Positions 60,518 through 64,000 of a stretch of DNA of 64,000 bases are shown piece by piece. Both the position numbers and the translations under genes were made by a program. Location: the NCBI RefSeq assembly GCF_001693275.1, contig NZ_CP016482.1:186001-250000 (forward strand). The letters are read 5' to 3'. The notes beneath the pieces were generated by a model. It did no database searches, was not told the origin of the DNA, and was given only the letters and a program-made list of their open reading frames with translations. Origin of the DNA: Picosynechococcus sp. PCC 7117 (GTDB lineage: Bacteria > Cyanobacteriota > Cyanobacteriia > Cyanobacteriales > MRBY01). Numbering within the stretch: the first letter of the stretch is position 1; each line of letters opens with the position of its first letter.

Positions 60518-61075
60518 ATGTCCAAAACCAACAATACCCATTGGAGAAATGGCATGACATCCACCGAAACTAAATGGCAAAAAGACTTTTCAGAGGAAGC
60601 CCTCGCCGCTGGAATTGCCCAAGCCAAAACCGCTGCCCAACAAGCTGAAGCCACCGAACCCTGTGCAAAAAATGCCTATTACGACGGCGATCGCCAACTG
60701 CTAGTGATTGAGCTAACCAACGGCGCGATCTTTAGTTTTCCGCCCCACCTTACCCAAGGATTACAACAGGCAACCCCCGAACAACTCAATGACTGTTGGC
60801 TCGATGCCTCAGGACGGAGTATTCACTGGGAAAGCCTCGATGTGGATTTTAGTATCGTTGGACTGATGACCGGGATTTTTGGTACTCAAGCGTGGATGCA
60901 AGAAATTGGTCGTCGCGGTGGTCAGGCTAAATCACCGGCAAAACGAAAAGCTGCCCGTGCCAATGGCAAAAAAGGTGGTAGGCCCCTCAAAACGGCCACC
61001 ATTGAAGATCTATTTTTTTCCAGCGACATTCTTCAATCCTTTAACCACGCCGAACTGGATGGTGATCGCCCTTAA
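60518..61075 (+). CDS. DUF2442 protein of the dnd locus
   Basis: 185 residues. The core (YYDGDRQLLVIELTNGAIFS, LTQGLQQATPEQLND, WLDASGRSIHWESLDVDFSI) is a DUF2442 domain, and a Lys/Arg-rich tail follows. In cyanobacteria this gene sits between dndC and dndD, as here. Function unknown; a DNA-binding helper is possible from the basic tail. The gene looks intact. Confidence 0.78.
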   Translation: MSKTNNTHWRNGMTSTETKWQKDFSEEALAAGIAQAKTAAQQAEATEPCAKNAYYDGDRQLLVIELTNGAIFSFPPHLTQGLQQATPEQLNDCWLDASGRSIHWESLDVDFSIVGLMTGIFGTQAWMQEIGRRGGQAKSPAKRKAARANGKKGGRPLKTATIEDLFFSSDILQSFNHAELDGDRP

Positions 61076-61087
61076 ACTCCACATTTT

Positions 61088-61303
61088 ATGATTTTTAAAA
61101 CCTTGATCCTTGAAAACTTTGGCCCCTATAGCGGTAGACAAACCCTCGACCTGACCCCTACTGAAACTAGCCCGATTATCCTCATTGGTGGTATGAATGG
61201 CGGCGGCAAAACGACCCTAATGGATGCCCTGCGCTTGGTACTCTACGGACAGCAGGCCCAATGCTCTACCCGTAGCTTGATTTTATTGCTTATGCTCAGA
61301 TAG
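61088..61303 (+). pseudogene. dndD: dndD N-terminal stub
   Basis: The first 60 residues match DndD, an SMC/RecF-like ATPase: MIFKTLILENFGPYSGRQ and Walker A GGMNGGGKTTLMDALRLVLYG. After AQCSTR the sequence changes abruptly and stops at 61303. About 90 percent of the gene is gone, so the ATPase is lost. Confidence 0.88.
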
Positions 61304-61313
61304 CTAAATACCT

Positions 61314-62060
61314 CTAGGATTTTGGTAATTCGGTTTGAGCTAATTTCTGTTTGCGTTGTTCCCAGTCTGGTAGGCATTGACTGAGGAGTCGCCAAAACTT
61401 TTTGCTATGGTTCATCTCTCGGAAATGACAAAGTTCATGGATGATGACGTAATCAATGCAGGAGGGGGGAGCCTGGATCAGGTCAAGGTTGAGGTTAATA
61501 TTGCCTCTGCTGCTACAGCTTCCCCAACGGGTACGCATAGGACGAATTTTAAGATTGATGGGGCGATCGCCTAAATCAAGAATATGTTGTGTTTTTTTGA
61601 TGCACTCTGCTAAATGTCGCTGAAAGAGGAGTGTGGCATGGTCTTTATACCATTGCTGTAATAGGGCTTTGATATGGTCTCGATTGGCGGGGTCAGGGAC
61701 AATGATTTGAAAATATCCCCCTTGGAGTTTGATGCTGTTGCTTTCCCCTTGGGTAATATTCAGGCGGTATTGGCGACCGAGATAATGGTGAATTTCGCCG
61801 GAGATATATTGGCGTTTGGATGGGGGAGCTGGGAGCTGGTCTATTTTTCTGAGCGTCTTATCAATCCAGCGGTTCCGTTTCGCGAGTAGGTTATCGATGT
61901 CGGTGAGGGCGACTTTGTGGGAGGCGTGGACAACAATGCTTTTGTCAGGATGGATAGAAATTTGCAGGGTACGGCGATCGCCTCGTTTAAGGAGATAGGG
62001 CAGGGTTTCACCATAGAGGGAGAACTGTCGTTTTTCTTCAGTAATGGGTGCTTTAGGCAT
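61314..62060 (-). CDS. YgjP/SprT-like zinc metallopeptidase (M48-like)
   Basis: 248 residues. The zincin motif HELCHFREMNHSKKFW (HExxH with downstream His) is complete, preceded by WGSCSSRGNINLN as in YgjP. Such genes often follow hsdR in type I restriction loci, and an hsdR-like remnant lies directly upstream, overlapping by eight bases. Looks intact. Confidence 0.88.
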   Translation of the reverse strand: MPKAPITEEKRQFSLYGETLPYLLKRGDRRTLQISIHPDKSIVVHASHKVALTDIDNLLAKRNRWIDKTLRKIDQLPAPPSKRQYISGEIHHYLGRQYRLNITQGESNSIKLQGGYFQIIVPDPANRDHIKALLQQWYKDHATLLFQRHLAECIKKTQHILDLGDRPINLKIRPMRTRWGSCSSRGNINLNLDLIQAPPSCIDYVIIHELCHFREMNHSKKFWRLLSQCLPDWEQRKQKLAQTELPKS

Positions 62061-62298
62061 CAGGTAAACGAATGATAGCAGTGGCGACGTACCTATCGAG
62101 GATATCGTCGATTTCGTCGAAATTTAGTTTGATGTTGTATTGGTCGAGTTCATCAAAGAGCAGGTTTTCGCTTTTTTGTTTTATGCGGTTCTGAACATCG
62201 CCATTCTTCTGCAAGTTGATAATGCAGTTGTGCTTCGTAAATGTCATCAATGGCGTTGGCGATCGCCTGGGGGAATTAAGGTCACGGGTGTTTATCAA
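62053..62298 (-). pseudogene. hsdR C-terminal remnant
   Basis: The C-terminal 50 residues (DVQNRIKQKSENLLFDELDQ, NIKLNFDEIDDILD) resemble the end of type I restriction subunit HsdR. Upstream the coding signal moves to another frame (AIANAIDDIYEAQLHYQLA) and is then lost, so only a frameshifted fragment is left. The motor and nuclease domains are absent. Confidence 0.6.
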
Positions 62299-62388
62299 AG
62301 AGTATATAACATACTCTTTGTCTTTAAAGCTTAACTAAGCGTTTGTGACTCAATATTGCTCTTTTATTATTTAGTTTGTCGTTAATGG

Positions 62389-63282
62389 TTAGTTTGAAGC
62401 TTGGGTAAGCACTGCTAAAGCTTCTTTGGCAATGGTCTCTGCTCTCTGAGATGTCACCTTTTGGTAGCGTAAGGTTGTCTGGATATTTTCATGGCCCATT
62501 AGGGCTCTCAGGGTTTCAATACCCATCAACCCGACCCGCTCGGTGGCAAAGGTATGGCGCAAATCATGGAACCGGAGGCCCTGGAGTTGGGGTTCTCGTT
62601 GGGTCATGGTGCGCCAATCGCTGTAGGCGGTGCGATAACTGAGGCGACTAACGGCTTTTGTTAAGGGTTGTTGGGCGGTAAACAGGGCTGGATGCTCTGG
62701 ATGGCGATAGTACTTTAAATAAATCCCCAGGCTTTCATCGACATCTGGACTGTAAAAACACCAGCGCTGTTTGTTTCCTTTACCAACCACCTGGAAGCGA
62801 CGTTCCTGTAAATCCACTTGGTCATAGTCCAGGGACAATAATTCGGCAATGCGGGCCCCGGTGCGGTGGAGTAAGCGCACAAGACACTGGAGACGGGGCT
62901 GCTGGGCGGTGGCTTGGTAGAGAAGTTGGAGTTGGTCTGGGGTCAGGTAACGGATCGTCTGGTCGCTGTGGTATTCGCCTTTGTTTGGATTAGGTTTGCG
63001 TCGGGGCAGACGGGCCAGGGGATTGGTCACTAAATACTGCTGCTCAACGGCAAAGTTCAGTAGGGATTGGAGAATGGCTTGGTGGCGACGGTGGGTAGTG
63101 TAGCTGAGGTGTTCTAATTGTTGGAGATAATCCTGTAAGGTCTTGCGGTCGAGGTGGGTAATGGGCCAAGCACCATAGTCTGCTAGCAGGGGTAGCAGGG
63201 CTGTTGTGTAGGAACGCACTGTGCTGGGGGCCAGTCCTGGCCGTTCTAGAAATTCTGTGGCGACGGTGGCAAGGGTAGGCAT
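62389..63282 (-). CDS. Tyrosine recombinase (XerC/D-like integrase)
   Basis: 297 residues with an N-terminal SAM-like core-binding domain (APSTVRSYTTALLPLLADYG) and the full catalytic set: Arg in GARIAELL, Lys in GKGNKQRW, HDLRH (HxxR), GHENIQTTLRY (His, and nucleophile Tyr). Length is normal. It may have integrated this island or resolve plasmid multimers. I see no att repeats in the window. Confidence 0.9.
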   Translation of the reverse strand: MPTLATVATEFLERPGLAPSTVRSYTTALLPLLADYGAWPITHLDRKTLQDYLQQLEHLSYTTHRRHQAILQSLLNFAVEQQYLVTNPLARLPRRKPNPNKGEYHSDQTIRYLTPDQLQLLYQATAQQPRLQCLVRLLHRTGARIAELLSLDYDQVDLQERRFQVVGKGNKQRWCFYSPDVDESLGIYLKYYRHPEHPALFTAQQPLTKAVSRLSYRTAYSDWRTMTQREPQLQGLRFHDLRHTFATERVGLMGIETLRALMGHENIQTTLRYQKVTSQRAETIAKEALAVLTQASN

Positions 63283-63391
63283 TATCTCTAGTCTTAAAGC
63301 TAAACTCTAGGGTAGAAAAATAAAGTAGGCTAAAAGTAGCATATTAAAGATATTTAGATAAATGCTAGTTGATATAAAAAAGTAAAGAATT

Positions 63392-63850
63392 ATGGATAAA
63401 TTAGAAGCGCTAATAACACCGCAATCTGACGAGTCTTTGGGGAACTATGTTCAGCGTCAACGGCGACGGTTAGGGCTCACCCAAAGGGAAGTGGCTTTAA
63501 AGGCAGAAATTCATCCCCAGAGTTATGGGAAGGTGGAACGGGGTCAAACAGTGCAACTTAATCAGCGCACGCAACGGGGATTGGCCTATGCGCTCCAGGT
63601 GCCGGAGGAATATTTAGAGGCTTTAAGTCGCGGCATTGCGGTGGAGGTGGAGAAGCAACAGGCGTTGCGGTTTTGTCCCCAATGTTGGACGCCAGGGTCA
63701 GCACCGGATCCATTATGGTTGGTCTTACGGGCACAGTATTGTTTTGCTTGCGGGACGAAGTTGCAGAGTCGCTGTCAGGGTTGCCAACAGCCAATCACTT
63801 CTTTAAAACATCGTTTTTGTCCCTATTGTGGTAAACCTTATAAAAGTTAA
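63392..63850 (+). CDS. XRE regulator with double zinc ribbon
   Basis: 152 residues: an N-terminal XRE helix-turn-helix (VQRQRRRLGLTQREVALKAE, SYGKVERGQTVQL) and two CxxC-type zinc ribbons (FCPQC ... YCFACGTKL and RCQGCQQPI ... FCPYCGKPY). Divergent from the recombinase gene, which it could regulate. Confidence 0.82.
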   Translation: MDKLEALITPQSDESLGNYVQRQRRRLGLTQREVALKAEIHPQSYGKVERGQTVQLNQRTQRGLAYALQVPEEYLEALSRGIAVEVEKQQALRFCPQCWTPGSAPDPLWLVLRAQYCFACGTKLQSRCQGCQQPITSLKHRFCPYCGKPYKS

Positions 63851-63888
63851 GTCAATCGCCCTGCTTCCCAGGCGTGACCAGCAATGGG

Positions 63889-64000
63889 TTATGCTTCGTC
63901 GCGGTAGTAGGCAACTTTTTGCTCTAGGCGGGCGATCGCCTCGGTGAGGAAAGGATAAACTTCACATTCATCGGTATTGTCGTTCTGAAACATGAGTTCA
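63889..64000 (-). CDS. C-terminal end of an unknown gene (partial)
   Basis: On the minus strand the frame DECEVYPFLTEAIARLEQKV ends AYYRDEA at TAA (63889-63891). An ATG at 63993 might be the start, but the frame continues to the window edge. Too short to assign. Confidence 0.4.
   Translation of the reverse strand, partial: ELMFQNDNTDECEVYPFLTEAIARLEQKVAYYRDEA

Noticed and set aside
62299-62388. Possible attachment site beside the tyrosine recombinase
   Set aside because: No tRNA gene or matching direct repeat found in the window.
1-64000. tRNA or rRNA genes
   Set aside because: I saw no cloverleaf-like or rRNA sequence on either strand by eye.

Overview
The window reads as part of a large conjugative plasmid or integrated mobile island of a cyanobacterium. 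The palindrome GCGATCGC (HIP1) and its core recur throughout on both strands, codon use is moderate in GC, and many genes belong to families typical of cyanobacterial plasmids (DUF3854, DUF1822, CHAT-TPR, WYL, Csx18). I cannot name the species from sequence alone.

Layout. 1-1.7 kb: the end of a DUF3854-type protein and a VapBC-like toxin-antitoxin pair whose antitoxin is frameshifted. 1.9-13.9 kb: a leftward operon for type IV secretion (VirD4, M23 peptidase, VirB9-, VirB10-, VirB8- and VirB6-like proteins), with a sigma-like regulator at its head and a rho-independent terminator at its end. 14.7-20.9 kb: a 2078-residue DNA methyltransferase/Strawberry-notch helicase resembling phage P1 DarB, carrying a well-formed 168-codon ORF in another frame inside its linker. 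21.3-22.5 kb: an intact HTH gene beside a decayed AbiEii-like nucleotidyltransferase. 22.6-26.9 kb: a second leftward type IV operon (VirB2-, VirB3-, VirB4- and VirB5-like); the two operons share an upstream DNA motif. 27.1-29.1 kb: a Doc toxin/antitoxin pair and a plasmid replication-like winged-helix protein.

29.4-40.5 kb is a two-winged cluster. Leftward: a TPR protein, a sigma-like factor, a DUF1822 protein and a TPR-CHAT protease. Rightward: a soluble diadenylate cyclase (DAC) domain, a GHKL ATPase fused to a zincin, and a second, membrane-anchored TPR-CHAT protease. This is the best candidate for an undescribed signalling or defence system. It is followed by a TacA/TacT-like acetyltransferase toxin pair and a compact seven-gene rightward operon (41.6-46.6 kb) of coiled-coil, membrane, zinc-ribbon (broken) and pentapeptide-repeat proteins of unknown role.

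46.7-51.2 kb: a WYL regulator framed by inverted copies of a miniature element, then csx18-cas1-cas2 and a CRISPR array of ten full repeats plus one truncated repeat. No effector genes are present.

51.4-62.3 kb is a decaying phosphorothioation (Dnd) and restriction island: a Dnd-associated methyltransferase, HigBA, a sulfur-binding HNH endonuclease interrupted by an IS1-family element (8-bp target duplication), a CoiA-like nuclease, a frameshifted UvrD-like helicase, 5'-truncated dndC, a DUF2442 protein, a dndD stub, a YgjP peptidase and an hsdR remnant. A tyrosine recombinase and a zinc-ribbon XRE regulator close the window. Overall it joins transfer, addiction and defence functions, with much recent gene decay on the right side.
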